Shown here in pieces: positions 33,377 through 44,565 of a stretch of DNA of 64,000 nucleotides; position 1 is the first letter of the stretch; each line of letters begins with the position of its first letter. The notes under the pieces are model-generated. The model was not told the DNA's origin. It saw only the letters and a list, made by a program, of their open reading frames with translations, and ran no database searches. The DNA comes from Effrenium voratum (Eukaryota > Sar > Dinophyceae > Suessiales > Symbiodiniaceae). The DNA lies in contig CAUJNA010002179.1 in assembly GCA_963377175.1 (NCBI GenBank), positions 231,001 through 295,000 of the forward strand, given 5' to 3'. The position numbers were made by a program, and so were the translations under genes.

Positions 33377-33540
33377 GTCCTCCAGTAGCGAGGTTAGAAT
33401 AAGAGTACTCTTTTTCTGTAGTCTATTTTAGTAGGGGAACCCGCCCCCAAAAAAGTTGGCACCCTTATTCTAACCTCCCAACCTTATAACGGAGGAACCC
33501 CCCAAAAAAGTTGGTACCCGTTTTAGTAGGGGGGTTTCCA
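33377..33540 (+). mobile_element. family A element, rearranged
   Basis: Normal left half. The right half is replaced by an inverted partial copy (GGCACCCTTATTCTAACCTCC near 33460) followed by a second direct piece (AAAAAAGTTGGTACCCG). Confidence 0.7.
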
Positions 33541-33699
33541 ACCAAACGGTTGGGGAGAGAACCAACCGGCGGCCCGGCCGTGTGGCATCACCTCTGCGGC
33601 GCCAGGGCCGTTGGCCTCGCAGTCGCGGCCAATGGGTTCACCCAGGTCCAGTTCCTGGTCTACACCCAGTGCACCACTAGTGGATCCCTAGGTAACCTA

Positions 33700-33793
33700 C
33701 CTGGAGTCTCCGGATCTGACCCGAATCAAAAATGGTCATTACCCAAAATAAAGGATTTGGTCATGGACGCATTGAGGGTCATGGAGACTCCAG
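33700..33793 (+). mobile_element. family C element
   Basis: CTGGAGTCTCCGGATCTGACCC ... GAGGGTCATGGAGACTCCAGG. Confidence 0.85.
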
Positions 33794-34138
33794 GTATTTT
33801 CCTGCTATTTGTTAAAGGGCGGTTCCCTTGGTTGCCTACTATTCCGGCAAATGCATCCACTGGGACAAGGGAAATTGGATTCAATGGAGATCTCCAGGGG
33901 TCGAAATCCGCCCGTTCCCCCAATTCAGATGGGTCGGGACCCGGGATAAAGTCCATGTGAAGGTTAACCAACCATGCACCCGGCAGAACATCCAAGCATC
34001 CAGGGGGGAACCCTTGACTGGTTGTGGGGCTCTCCCGTGTCATTCTTCAAAACCCAGACAAATCCGGCGACCAACCCCAAATCTGCCTCAAGGCCAGAAC
34101 ATGGACGAGCTGACAAGGGCTCCCGATTAAACCTACTG

Positions 34139-34254
34139 TGGATGGACGAAATCTTGCACCACTTTGAAACCATACAAAAAACCATTGTTTGTTGGTATTT
34201 TCGCCAAATCATTCCAGGGTTCCTTGGGTGGAGCACGATTTCGTCCATCCACAG
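34139..34254 (-). mobile_element. family D element, opposite orientation
   Basis: CTACT|GTGGATGGACGAAATCTTG ... CGATTTCGTCCATCCACAG|TAG. The inner CCATTGTTTGTTGGTAT is the reverse complement of the 14011 copy. Both ends give GT and AG on either strand. Confidence 0.9.
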
Positions 34255-34634
34255 TAGCATCACCCCACCAGAAGGAAACACACAAATTGCCAACCGAATC
34301 CTGGTAGGAGGCTCTTCTTCGGCTGACGAAGCGAACCCGACCAAATGAGCGCCCGGTTTACACGAGACTTTTGGTTCTACCATGCTTGTAACCCTCTACT
34401 CCAAGAACCTTCAAAAATAACGGATGCAAACAACAAACCTGGTTTTGAGCCCGTTACTTCCCAAAAGTGGAAAACCTGGTTTTGCTCTTAAAAAAAGCAC
34501 GTACAACACCCATACAAAACCCGTATGTTTGTATATTTTTCACAAACCCGGGTTTTGCCGCGAAGAACCCGGTTATTTTCGTTAACCTGTAACATAAAAG
34601 GTTCTTGGAGTAGAGGGAAAGGCTTACGGATGTG

Positions 34635-34742
34635 GATGGACGACATACATTCGCACCACCTCTGGAATGATTCGGGTCCCCTGCAAACACCAACAAAAGT
34701 TATGGTTTCAACCATGGTTTCTCAGTATCAAACTAGGGAACC
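34635..34742 (-). mobile_element. family D element, right end degraded
   Basis: TGGATGGACGACATACATTCGCACC at the left; ACCAACAAAAGTTATGG inside. Confidence 0.55.
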
Positions 34743-35014
34743 GAACCACCCTTACCGCACTTTTGAGGTTTTTATGTTTGCGCTGAGGAAAGTCGTCTTG
34801 GAGGAGGAAGTTCTGGTTGGCCTGACTGGATGCGACTCATCAACCCGACCAGGACCATAGCCCTGGGCAAGGTGTGAATAGCCCGGATCCGGCGTAACTT
34901 GGGTAGGCCCCTAGTTTTCTCCGACCTACCCCCATGTCCTCTCAACAGCAGACTGCCAGTAAAATTGTCCGATGCCCAATATATGTGGCACATGTCTGCG
35001 CTGTGGGTCAGCCA

Positions 35015-35250
35015 CCCCATACAGAACCAAGGGTTACCAAAGAAGCTTTGATAGGGTTAATGTGGCGAAACGTGCGGCGAAACGTGCCACCAAATAAGAG
35101 TTGGGGTTGTCTTTGGGGGGGGGGTTGGTTTGTGGGTTCTCTGAGTATTCGGTGGCCGGGTTGGGTTTGGTTTTTCCACAACATAATCAAACTATACTCA
35201 AATCCGGGCTTAGTTACCACCATTAAAAGAATGCTTGGGTTCATACAGTA
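35015..35250 (+). repeat. dispersed duplication, copy 1 (copy 2 about 35700-35880)
   Basis: Shared in order: GAAGCTTT(G/A)A, GTGCGGCGAA, CGTGCCACC or CGCGCCACC, GGTTGGG, CCACCATTAAAA(G/C)AATG, GGGTTCATA. Confidence 0.6.
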
Positions 35251-35352
35251 GATGGACCAAATCCACTTCGCACAACCAAGATACCTCTGTAAATACCAAC
35301 ACACAATGGTTTCCCTGGTTTCGAAGCGGTGCAGGACTTAGTCCATCCACAG
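35247..35352 (+). mobile_element. family D element
   Basis: CAGTAGATGGACCAAATCC ... GCAGGACTTAGTCCATCCACAG, inner ATACCAACACACAATGG. Confidence 0.75.
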
Positions 35353-36159
35353 TATGACCACAACTTACCGTTCAGGAATGCCATTGGATTCACGGGAACC
35401 GATTGACCGGGCCAAGGGCGCTCGCTTCCCGGCTTCAGGTGAACGGAGTGAAGGCTTTCTGGTAACCATTGACAAAAAGCCAAAACCTCCAGTTGCTGAA
35501 GAAACGCTAGACAGATGAGAACATATGTCCCGTGACAGATTCCCTTTAATGTATATTGGCAAAGATATAGACAGAAAATTGTTTATAGGTATATCCTGGT
35601 GGTCTAATTTCGACCCATACCAAAATGTAACCTGTCATTTGGGAGGTAGTGCGATAGAATCCTTGGATTGTGTTCTTCGGCTCCACTTGCCAGCCACCCC
35701 AAAGAAATCCTCAAGGGTTAGTCAAGAAGCTTTAACAGCGTGAATGAGGCACGTGCGGCGAACCGCGCCACCGAATTCTCTGAGCTTTGTGGGTCGGGTT
35801 GGGAAGACAGACCCACATTCTTAAGCCCTGGGGTTCATTCCACCATTAAAACAATGGGGGTTCATATAACCATCATTTTTTACCTAGGGATTGTCACCAT
35901 CTGAATTGGGTCAACCTTTGTTTTAATGGGGGTTGAACCCCAGGGTCAGCAAATCCCAAGCCGAGTTTCAGAACCTGGGATGTGACCTCCCAGACCTCCC
36001 ACCGCATCCCACCGATCCCATCGATCCAATCGCCTGAAGGAAGCGGGTGGCAGCATAGCCATGCAGCGCCAGCACTGCAAGCAGCGCCAACATGGCCTCA
36101 AGCACCAAAAAACGTGGCTGTGGGGTGCAGGACAAACACTGGAAAATTTGACCCAACCT

Positions 36160-36430
36160 CACGTACTAACTGGACAAAACGTAGAATTAACCAACCGCAA
36201 ACAAGGGATCCCTATGAAAGGACCTCATGTGAGTCATAATCAAAAGTAGTAAAACGATCTACCCAGAATCATGTAAGGGATTAAGAAGGCAGCCGCAACC
36301 AGTTTTTGGTTGGGATTGCCCCTTACTGACCTCCATCTACCCGGGTTTTCATTTTGACTCATGTACTAACTAGACAAAACGTAAAATTGACCAACCGCAA
36401 ACAAGGGATCCCTATCAAAGGAGCCTGCAT
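36160..36430 (+). repeat. direct duplication of an 80-bp segment
   Basis: 36166-36240 and 36362-36430 share ACTAACT(G/A)GACAAAACGTA, then ACCAACCGCAAACAAGGGAT and CCCTAT(G/C)AAAGGA. Confidence 0.85.
36255..36360 (-). repeat. dispersed repeat, inverted relative to 44262-44350
   Basis: The reverse complement of TTAAGAAGGCAGCCGCAACC / CTTACTGACCTCCATCTACC appears at 44277-44345. Confidence 0.75.
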
Positions 36431-36585
36431 CGCAAACCCCAAGAAAGTGACGTCGCTCTTATTTGGGCTATGAGTTTGATGGGGAGCCACCGTGAAAGTG
36501 GTGGGCATGAATCCCCAGCTACATGACCAGCAAAGCGTCCCGAATGCCTTACTTCTTGAGTGGATTGGCCCAAAGAAGTTCAACA

Positions 36586-36705
36586 GGGATACTTACATTA
36601 TACACCTGAACATCGCCTTGTCAATGGCGGTTTCCCTTTATTTTGGTGGAACAAGCCATGTTTCAAATGGTTGCAAAAGGCTAATCTTTTAAGGAGCCCT
36701 GTTCA
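36586..36705 (+). repeat. dispersed repeat, copy 2 (see 2815)
   Basis: TACACCTGAACATCGCC ... CTTTTAAGGAGCCCTGTTC. Confidence 0.75.
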
Positions 36706-36915
36706 AACTTTTGGTTTGCCACTCAAAAGGTCACAGGGTCACTCGACCAGTGAGATGCCCATCTCCTAGGGGCTGAGGGAGGGTTGAGGGGGGAAGCCCA
36801 AAAAAACCAGCCAGCAAGGCCTTACTGAAGGCTTGGGCTCCATCCCTTCCCTCACCCCCAGAAGCCCCCCTCCCCTTCCCTTCCCCCCGCCCCCAGGTAC
36901 CAAACCTCAAGCAAT

Positions 36916-37040
36916 GTTGACCCCGGAGGAATCAACCCCAATTTAATAAATCATGGGGGTTCCCCCTGCAAAAGTGATGAATCCCGAAAACCAGGGAGAA
37001 GCACCCCCATGTTACCATGTTGATAAACCGGGGTTGATTC
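36916..37040 (+). mobile_element. family B element
   Basis: GTTGACCCCGGAGGAATCAACCC ... AACCGGGGTTGATTC. A partial copy follows at 37215-37256. Confidence 0.75.
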
Positions 37041-37049
37041 ATACTACTT

Positions 37050-37212
37050 GGTTGACTTTTGGAAGGGGAGCAAAAAAACAAATTCCAGCAGTTCAGTGGT
37101 TGGATTTCAGCCACTAAACAACAATAAGCAAAAATGTTGAGATGTTTCCCAACAACAACCATGAAACCACAATAAGCAAAAATGTAAAATTAAACTGTTT
37201 CCCAACAACCGT
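37050..37212 (+). mobile_element. family F element plus duplicated right end
   Basis: GTTGACTTTTGGAAGGGGAG ... TTTCCCAACAACAACCATG. The right end (AATAAGCAAAAATGT ... CCCAACAACCGTG) is then repeated at 37167-37212. Confidence 0.8.
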
Positions 37213-37257
37213 GACGTTGATAAACTGGGGTTGATTAATAATATGGGGTCAACATTA

Positions 37258-37436
37258 CCCTGCCGCCCCCGCCCCCACCGGTGCCCCCGGCCGATCGCTC
37301 GCTCGATCAATTCTCGCGCCTGCGCCAAGGCGACCGCGGGGCGCAGCGAGAAGATCTGCGAGCCGAAGGCGGACTGCAGCAGACTGGGCGCTGACGCCTG
37401 CGGCGACACGGCTGGGAAGGACACGGCGTGGCCGAA
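37258..37436 (+). CDS. GC-rich exon, Cys-containing, unknown
   Basis: Third bases are nearly all G/C. The + frame contains GRSEKICEPKADCSRLGADA and ends KDTAWPKW before CCGAA|GTGGTT. A plausible acceptor is GCGCCAAG at 37329, although coding-like bases begin about 70 nt earlier. The wobble-sharing - frame (SPQASAPSLLQSAFGSQIFS) ends at GTAATG. I favour + because the - frame is poor in charged residues. Confidence 0.5.
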
Positions 37437-37515
37437 GTGGTTTTTTAAGTGGTTTCCCAGGGACATAAGTTTGAAGTGGTTTTTGAAGTGGTTTTTGAAG
37501 TGGTTTTTGGTTCCT
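37437..37515 (+). repeat. GAAGTGGTTTTT tandem repeat
   Basis: Four or five units of GAAGTGGTTTTT, imperfect at the left. Confidence 0.85.
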
Positions 37516-38470
37516 TCTTTTGAAAAACCAGGGGCTGATTCCATGGGTCGAAACCCCGGTTACCCCCCGGTGAACATCTCAATCCCCACTAAAATAGGTT
37601 CTAAAATGGGTGGTGCACCTACCCCAAAATGGGATCCCATTGGTTTTGACCCACAGCCACACGGCTAGGCCCAAGAGGTTGCTGACGTGGGTTCCCCCGG
37701 TTAAAACCAAGGGACAAAGGTTCCTTGTTTGAAAAACAACGAGGTTGATTGATGGCTGCGGAAAGTTGACTTCCAAAGTGGAGCATTCCCATACCTGGTT
37801 TGTCACAGGAAAGGGGGTTTCCTTCAAACACGCTAACACCCAACTTTCCTCGATCCAGGCTGCACCCATGGTGGTTTAAAAGGGAAACCCAGTGCAAGCG
37901 TTCCCTAGGAAGCCAGTTGATGTCTTCAAAGTCTCTGGCAAAGTTCAGGGTACTCAGGGGATCTGAAATGCACATCATTTCGGCGGAGATGTCCACCAGC
38001 CACTTGAGTTCGGTGATTCCCTCTCAACTTCATAGCCGATTAGAATTATCATATGAACAAAACAACTACCCCACAACACCAAGTGTGAGGAACCCCGCCT
38101 TTTGGGTGAAGTGACAACCCTGCAAGGGCAGAAAAATGGCGCCGGAGCGCTCGCAAAAGGGGACTCGTCCAAAAGGGCGAGCGCATGGCGACCAGCCCCA
38201 ACGGCGTCAAGTGTGCTGATGGGATCCAATCCACAGATTTAGATTCAGGATTCAGGATTTAAACCCTAGGCCTCCCTAGTTTCTCTAGAACCCCCCCCCC
38301 AATACACCCCCTCCCTCTCAAGAACCCCTTCTTTTGTACCCGCGTCCAGAAGTGAGAATTCCCCCACTAAACTCAAATACTAAGCCCAGGACACCCCCCC
38401 AATTCAACAAGCTGGGGTTGAGAATATATGGGGTGACTAAACCAAAAAACGCCCTCCCACCCCCCCAAAG

Positions 38471-38631
38471 CTGGGGTTTATGGCGTCAACCTGACCCAGG
38501 GGGCCTGCGACAGCAACGCGAGGTATGGCACGGAGAGCGCCGTGGCCGCCAGCCCCGGCACCAGCGCCGTGGGGCCGCTGCTGCCGCCGCTGCCAAAGCC
38601 GCCGCGGAGCAGCACGAGGCCGGCCACCTGA
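38471..38631 (+). CDS. GC-rich exon island, strand uncertain
   Basis: Nearly every third base is G/C. + reading: CCACCCCCCCAAAG| acceptor, GVYGVNLTQGACDSNARYG start, Pro-rich end, TGA. - reading: CTTTTCCGCAG-like acceptor at about 38640, hydrophobic QVAGLVLLRGGFGSGG, ending CAG|GTTGAC. Certainly coding in my view; strand about even. Confidence 0.45.
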
Positions 38632-39248
38632 GCTGCGGAAAATCTCGGTGGCGGTGGGCGTCGAAACTGGAAAACCAAGTCGATGCGCTTTCGGCTGAGA
38701 GAACAAGTGCAAGAAACCTCTTGGGTGGGTGGGTGAATGGCTGGCAAGTGGGAAGCAAATGTGGTGGTCGGTTGGCTTGGCATGGTCTTGTTGATTGCTC
38801 GTGTTGGCTGTTGGCTTGTTTTCGTAACTTGGATACTTGGCTAGATCTTTGTCTGGTTGGCTTTCTGGCTCTTTGTTGATTTAGACTTGATTGGTTGACA
38901 CACACACACACACCCAAACAACACAACAGCACAAACATGACAAACAGGCGTTCACAATTTATAGGGTAACCGCGGTGTTTGCTTTTTGCAAACCACTGGA
39001 AGATGCTCCTGAAATTGACGCCACCCCCCCCCATCCAACAACAAGATGCCTCAAGGGCGACCCTTGAACATCCACCAATCCTACAAGTATGACATGGAAA
39101 CAAAGGGTTGTCAAAAATCGAATTCCGGAGGCCAAAATTCCATCGGGGCCTTTGGGAAAGCAGCGCAAAGGCCACTGAGCAAGTAAACTGCACCTTTCTT
39201 AGTCGAACCCGTCTGGCGGGTTTCGATGCTCAGGCATTAACAAAAGGC

Positions 39249-39266
39249 CCCCCCCCCCCCCCCCCG
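39249..39266 (+). repeat. poly-C run
   Basis: About 17 consecutive C bases. Confidence 0.95.
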
Positions 39267-39883
39267 GGTTTTGATTGTGCTTGACCGGTCATGGACACTC
39301 CAAATCTTTGATGACGTTGTTCATGTCTCTTTCACCAACCCAAGAGTGTTGGATGATGCGGGGTGCAAATAGCTACTCAGGAGTTCCACGTACTCCGTCT
39401 CAGCAGTAGCAGTCTTTTCAAGACTTGGCAACCATCTACTCGTAGACATCGTCCCTATAGTGAGAGTCAGAATGAGGTGGGTAGAGTCAACCCTACAAGT
39501 GAGAGTGAGGTGGGTACACCGGCCTGAAGGATGCTTAAAAGATCAGACCATATTCCTCAGACCTCGTTCCATGCATGGAAGAAACTCACGTAGCCTTAGA
39601 GACCTGCGCTTACAGACATGAGCCATTTCACCCATTGAATTGTGGGCTTCTACTAGGATGGCTTTACTTTGCTCCTAATCAAGCCGCGGAGTAGAACCAA
39701 ATACTACAGGGGCGCTTGGGTGTTTGTGTGTGTGGAACTTCCTATATCATGGAAGATGGGTTCACAACCCGTTTTGTCTTCATTTGACTGAGGGGAACTG
39801 GGCACTGCGTGCAACAAAGCTAGGTCACGGCGTGGGATACTGCGCTTGGCCAGCACAGCGTGCCTGCTTAATTTCGATTTCAG

Positions 39884-39942
39884 GGATTGTCATTGAACCC
39901 GTGTACGTAGCGTCCGCTCTGCTTGAAAAAGAGGACCCCTAA
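39884..39942 (+). CDS. terminal exon, unknown protein
   Basis: CTTAATTTCGATTTCAG|G acceptor, 2 nt plus 18 codons and TAA (IVIEPVYVASALLEKEDP). The frame also stays open upstream to 39724. Confidence 0.6.
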
Positions 39943-40502
39943 ACCATTCTGCTGTATCGTACGTGACTGAAAAGTGTGTGTGTGTGTGTGTTGTTGCTTT
40001 TTTGTGAGCTGCTCGCGTGCGCCTTTCAACTTGACTAGAACTTGAAAACAAACAAGACGCATGTTGAAGCCACCCAACTAGTCTCATTGTTCTATCATGA
40101 GCAATCTTCAGCATTCACCAACCCGGCACAAGGGTTCCCTGCGGGAGGTGCAAACCAAATTCTGTGAGGTCACCAGGTTGTGTGCAGAACAAAGCAGCCA
40201 AAAAGAAAACATCCCTGCGTCGAGTTGCGCGGTTGTTGTCATACCACCAGTTCAAACATGAATCACCCCACAGGTGATGGTTGAAAAACAACATTTAAAC
40301 GAAAACTCCGTTCAGATACAGAAACGCCGGGTCCATTGAAGTGACCATTTCGGGGGTTCAACATGCTGTTGGCGGTTTGCTACCCTTCGGGTCGTTTCTT
40401 GCGCACAACCCGACGTCATCCGTATTGAGCTGCCCACTGCTGCCACCAGCGTGGCCTGGCCGTCTGGCATCGCGAGCCAGCAGCGTCAAGCACTTCACTC
40501 AG

Positions 40503-40618
40503 TCGCCCCTTCAAAAACCAGAAATCGCTGAACCTGCTCTTGAGTTCTTTGGTTTTGAGCCTTGCAGGGAAAGTTCTATTCTGGCATGGGACAAAATTGA
40601 ACCAGCAGGGGACCGCAG
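40503..40618 (+). CDS. internal exon, unknown protein
   Basis: AAGCACTTCACTCAG| then 38 codons plus 2 nt, CCGCAG|GTTGAA. The peptide is SPLQKPEIAEPALEFFGFEP then SSILAWDKIEPAGD. The frame is open upstream to 40341 with G/C-rich wobble bases, so the exon may be longer. Confidence 0.6.
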
Positions 40619-40983
40619 GTTGAACACTCCCTCAGACTAACAGGGCTGCCCGTGTAAATGGAGCCAAGTCTTCCGACGAGGTCCCTTCGGGAGCTTCCAT
40701 GTTGGTGTGTGGGAGGGTAAAAGGTGAACCTTTTGGGGTCATGATTACAACTGAACCAGCCTGGAAAACCAAAATCCCAGAAGGTCGGCTTGGGGCGACT
40801 GAGTAACAGCATACGTGCTTCAATAGTTAGAATGGGGTGAGTTCATCAAAACCAAATTCCGTCAACAAAAGATGCCCTCCCAGCCACTTTGCCTTTGGAG
40901 GTTGCCTTTTGGAGGACAATGGTCAAGACAAGGAATCCCTTGTCAGGTTCCATGGTGGGAGGGTACTTGTGCTTCAACACCAG

Positions 40984-41100
40984 TCATTAACTGCGCTCAA
41001 CGAACTGATGGTGCCTAAGGAAACCGAGGGGCCAAGACGACAATTCATCCAATTGTTTATGGAGTTTTCTGGGGGTGCAAGGCTCCCTAAGAAACTCTAG
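40984..41100 (+). CDS. terminal exon, unknown protein
   Basis: TTGTGCTTCAACACCAG| then 38 codons and TAG (LNELMVPKETEGPRRQFIQL in the middle, ARLPKKL end). Its phase does not match the donor at 40618, so another exon or a different boundary lies between. Confidence 0.55.
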   Translation, partial: SLTALNELMVPKETEGPRRQFIQLFMEFSGGARLPKKL

Positions 41101-41464
41101 GGCTCTCAACTATCCAACCCTGTAAAAAAAAACTGCGGATTCAACTCGTTTTCGCACGGGAATCCACAGGTCAAACATAAGCCCTAGTTAAGATGTCCGT
41201 TGCTCAACTGATGAAGAGACATTCCAACTTTTTGCTGGCTTCTATTTGACGGGGTCAACCCTCCGGCCCTCTCCCTTCGCCAACAACGGCGGGCATGACA
41301 AGCCGAGCACAAAAAACATGTAACCACTTACAAACTGGCCACTTGCTTCCGAGCACCCAAGCACAAGGGAAAGGATATTTGACTGCTGACTAAGCTTGGC
41401 TGACAAGTCCTCGGAGTAAATAGCAGGCTTACCCTCACACCCCGAACGGCCCGAAAAAATATTG

Positions 41465-41600
41465 GTTGACGTTGGAAGGGGAGCAACCATTTAAATGTTA
41501 GCAGTTAAGTGGTTGGATTTTAAACCACTAAACCACAACAAGCAAAAATGTGGAAAAACACATATATACATATATATAATGTTTCCCAACAACAACCACG
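41465..41600 (+). mobile_element. family F element with TA-rich insertion
   Basis: GTTGACGTTGGAAGGGGAG ... TTTCCCAACAACAACCACG. A CATATATACATATATATAA stretch expands the loop. Confidence 0.85.
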
Positions 41601-41856
41601 AAATGCGCCCCGAACCGCCTGCATGAGCCCGTTGCCCAGTAGCCGGATGCGGCGCTGGGCCCCAGATTCGCGCCACTCCCTCGGACGATTCGATTCTCCG
41701 TGGATGCGATCGGAAAATCCAGTGAGCCACGAAGCCATCGGGTCTATCTTTTTCTAGGGGAGCCCCACCAAAACAAAAACACAAAATCACAAAGAGTTTG
41801 CATGGTTTGCTTTTGTGGCTGCCGAGTGCGCAATAAATCGAGATCTCTGTTTGCAG

Positions 41857-42018
41857 GTGCGAAAACACGAGCATGTTCAACTGTTCAACCAAAACACGGA
41901 TTTGCAAGTGTCGGCCTTGCTGGCAGCTGAGCTCGTGTCACTGCTCGAAAACAATCTAAGCTTGCACTATCACCACAATGACTGGGTCGTTTGTGGCTGT
42001 CATGACGGTGGCCTCTAG
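41857..42018 (+). CDS. terminal exon, unknown protein
   Basis: GATCTCTGTTTGCAG| acceptor, 53 codons and TAG. Strongly protein-like (VRKHEHVQLFNQNTDLQVSA, then LLAAELVSLLENNLS, then a His/Cys end HDGGL). An amphipathic Leu-rich helix is likely in the middle. The frame is open upstream through CAINRDLCLQ. Confidence 0.7.
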   Translation: MRKHEHVQLFNQNTDLQVSALLAAELVSLLENNLSLHYHHNDWVVCGCHDGGL

Positions 42019-42045
42019 TAGACTAGCCGCAGCGCTGCAGCCGAC

Positions 42046-42153
42046 ATGGCCCGTGCTTCTCGATTGCGTGCGGCCCCTATACATCTAGAATTTATAAGAT
42101 TGCAAGGGGCTGCGCATGTCAAACTGCGGGACCCCCAACGCAAGGCTCCTGGT
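42046..42153 (+). CDS. possible first exon of a new gene
   Basis: An ATG in a GCCGACATGGCC context, 28 nt after the stop at 42018, opens MARASRLRAAPIHLEFIRLQ and runs to GCTCCTG|GTGTTT. Basic N-terminus. Start and donor are unproven. Confidence 0.35.
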
Positions 42154-43075
42154 GTTTTCCCCTTCAAGACAAGCGTACCTTCCAAAACACACGCACACAC
42201 CTCCACATGTGGTGGGGTGAGGCGTTTGGGCTGCAATCTTGGGGGTGTGCACTTCTTTAGGGACCCCCCCCAATGGTCCTTCTTGGTGTCCCTTTAATAA
42301 TGGGCTTAATACAAGACAAAAGGGGTACCCTCGAAACGTCACTGGGACTGGGCTGCCAGGCACGTCGCTCTCCCCCAGTACGGCGGCAATGACAAAGTCT
42401 TGGACTTCCTCCTGAATCGCAAGCTGGAGAAGATGAACTAACAGGAACTCCAGATTAATGAACGCCTGTTCATTAATAGAGGGTGTGCCCTCCTGTGATA
42501 CTTCTCCAAAAGGGAACACCCCCGGTCAAATCAACCAGGGGTGTATCTATCCGCGGTTCCCATTAGTTGAATGTTCATTGCGAATATAGCAAGTGGTGAG
42601 CCACTTGGTGTATAACCCCTAACAACAAGGCTATCCGCACTGAGGAAAATTTATAATTAGGTCATAACCTAGGTTAGCAGCAACTTACTAACTTGGTCGG
42701 ACACCCACAAACCGTAAGACCTTCTATTTTGGCCTCGTGCGCCTCTTTTGTCTTGGCCTTTCGCCCCAGAAAGGCTTATTAATCTTCGGGGGATGGAAAC
42801 CTGAAAGGATCTGTGACGGTTCGCGTTCCAAACACAAAGGTCTTCGGATAGAAACCCAGGGGCTGTGACCGGCGGCTGTTTTGTTTTTCGGAAAGCCTGG
42901 GGCTACCTTTGGCCGAGTCCAAAGTCCAGCCATGCAGGGTCCAGGTGTTTTTTTTCCAAGAGGACTCTGGAAATTTACGCAATCCCCTTGTCTTTTTCAA
43001 AAGTTTGGCGAGTCCCGCATGTCCGTTCCAAATGAACCATAAAATACGGTAGAGGTTTACCAACCCTCATTGCTT

Positions 43076-43140
43076 GTGTGTCTGTGTGTGTGTGTGCGCG
43101 TATGGGTGTGTGTGTGTGTGTTGCCTGTTGTGTGTTGTGC
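43076..43140 (+). repeat. (GT)n-rich tract
   Basis: TGTGTCTGTGTGTGTGTGTG-type run with variants. Confidence 0.9.
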
Positions 43141-43686
43141 AGTGTGTTGTGGAGTCTGCAAAAACTTAGAACGGTCCTGTTTCGACCAAACCAGGACTTT
43201 TCAGTCACGTTACCGGTGGGGATGGGGTAAAATATTGAAGGCATAGGTGTCCTTTTGTGAAAATAGACGGCCCTGGTAGATTATGAAACAACCACATCTA
43301 TTTTGCTACCTAAACAAGCAAAACGACACCTGTGATTGAAGGTTCTGGTCAACAAATATCCTGCCCACTAACCCCATGGAACTCACGAGAGGCAAACGGC
43401 CCCCTTTTAGACCGGATATGATTTTTGTTCAGGTTGTCCCCCTCAAATTGTGTGGTTTTCATATTGGTGTCGCTGTAAAACCAGCAAAGCAGGGCCAACC
43501 TCCCAAAACCACACACACACACTCAAATCTGCGAAATTCTAGAATTCCAACATCCAAAGTAAGGGAACCCCAGGGCAGGACCAACATATACTTACATAGC
43601 TTTCAAGGGAAACAGAAGAATGCTCAAGGGGAACTTGCAGCTTCCCCTATTGTAAGCCTCTAAGTGCAATCTGGGGACTAAACTGG

Positions 43687-43787
43687 GCCGCCCTCAGATC
43701 CCCTGCTAAAAGTTTAGCTTTTAGTGGGTTAAATGTAACCCCCGACTAAACACTAAAAAGCTAAGGGGATGGCTGGGAGCCACAAAG
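43687..43787 (+). mobile_element. family E introner
   Basis: GG|GCCGCCCTCAGATCCCC ... GGCTGGGAGCCACAAAG|. Confidence 0.75.
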
Positions 43788-43922
43788 TAAAGAAGAGGTT
43801 CATGAGCAGGGTGTACCTCCCTCCTGACCAAGCCCTGCCCGTCCCATCTCCTGGCCGTCTATGTACTGTCGCACCGTCACTTCCTCGGGCCCGGACAAAT
43901 CAACGCAGCAGAACTTGTGGCC
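43788..43922 (+). CDS. candidate exon after a family E element
   Basis: 2 nt plus 44 codons plus 1 nt (KKRFMSRVYLPPDQALPVPS start), then TGGCC|GTTTTC. The right boundary is the weakest part. Confidence 0.45.
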
Positions 43923-44080
43923 GTTTTCGCCCCCAACCGTCAAATTTGGATTGGGCATGTGTCAAAAAAGGCCACCCCTCTTTCGTTTTGTTTTTTCTTT
44001 AAGCCAACCTAAAAAGGGTACTCTCACAAAAGAACACGTGCACACATCTTTGAGGTGGATTCATGAAAATGCTGACCACT

Positions 44081-44186
44081 GTGAATGGACGACATCCTGC
44101 ACCTAAGCAACCCGGTTCCCTTGTAGATTACAAACAATGGCTTTACATGGCTTCAAAGTGGCTTACATCATCTCGTCCATCCACAG
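44081..44186 (+). mobile_element. family D introner
   Basis: GTGAATGGACGACATCCTGC ... CATCTCGTCCATCCACAG|. Confidence 0.8.
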
Positions 44187-44252
44187 TATCATGTACCGCT
44201 TCTTTCACCCAGTTCGTCTTTTTCACCGCTCGCCACCATCCCATGTGCAACG
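44187..44252 (+). CDS. short exon after a family D element
   Basis: 66 nt (SCTASFTQFVFFTARHHPMC) between CCACAG| and AACG|GTGAAA. Confidence 0.5.
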
Positions 44253-44261
44253 GTGAAACTA

Positions 44262-44350
44262 CACCTGAGCCATAATCAAAACCCGGGTAGATGAAGGTTA
44301 GTAAGGGACGATCCCAGCCACAAGTAGTTGCAGCCGCCTTCTTAACTCTT
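44262..44350 (+). repeat. dispersed repeat, inverted partner of 36255-36360
   Basis: CCGGGTAGATGAAGGTTAGT ... TTGCAGCCGCCTTCTTAA. Confidence 0.75.
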
Positions 44351-44499
44351 GAAGCATGCTTCTGGGCCGATTTATTTATTTACCGATCGGTTTTGATTGC
44401 GACTCACCTGTCAGGAGTCAGGGCCCTGTTAGAACTGGGCCAAAGGAGCAAAAGCCCTGCATGGCAACCCGGGAAGGGGTGCTGACTGGATCATTGCAG

Positions 44500-44565
44500 T
44501 GGGGTTGCCCCTCGACAAATCAAGGGAGCTGCCCAAGAGATGTTTTGCACGTTTCGGCATGTAGG
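44500..44565 (+). CDS. candidate short exon, unknown
   Basis: ACTGGATCATTGCAG| then 22 codons (WGCPSTNQGSCPRDVLHVSA), then TAGG|GTAAAC. The frame also continues open to TAA 44665-44667 with a hydrophilic peptide, so this could instead be a longer terminal exon. Confidence 0.5.

Noticed and set aside
38486..39193. 235-codon minus-strand open frame
   Set aside because: Runs through a CA microsatellite and intron-like sequence. Only the 38471-38640 part has coding-type wobble bias.
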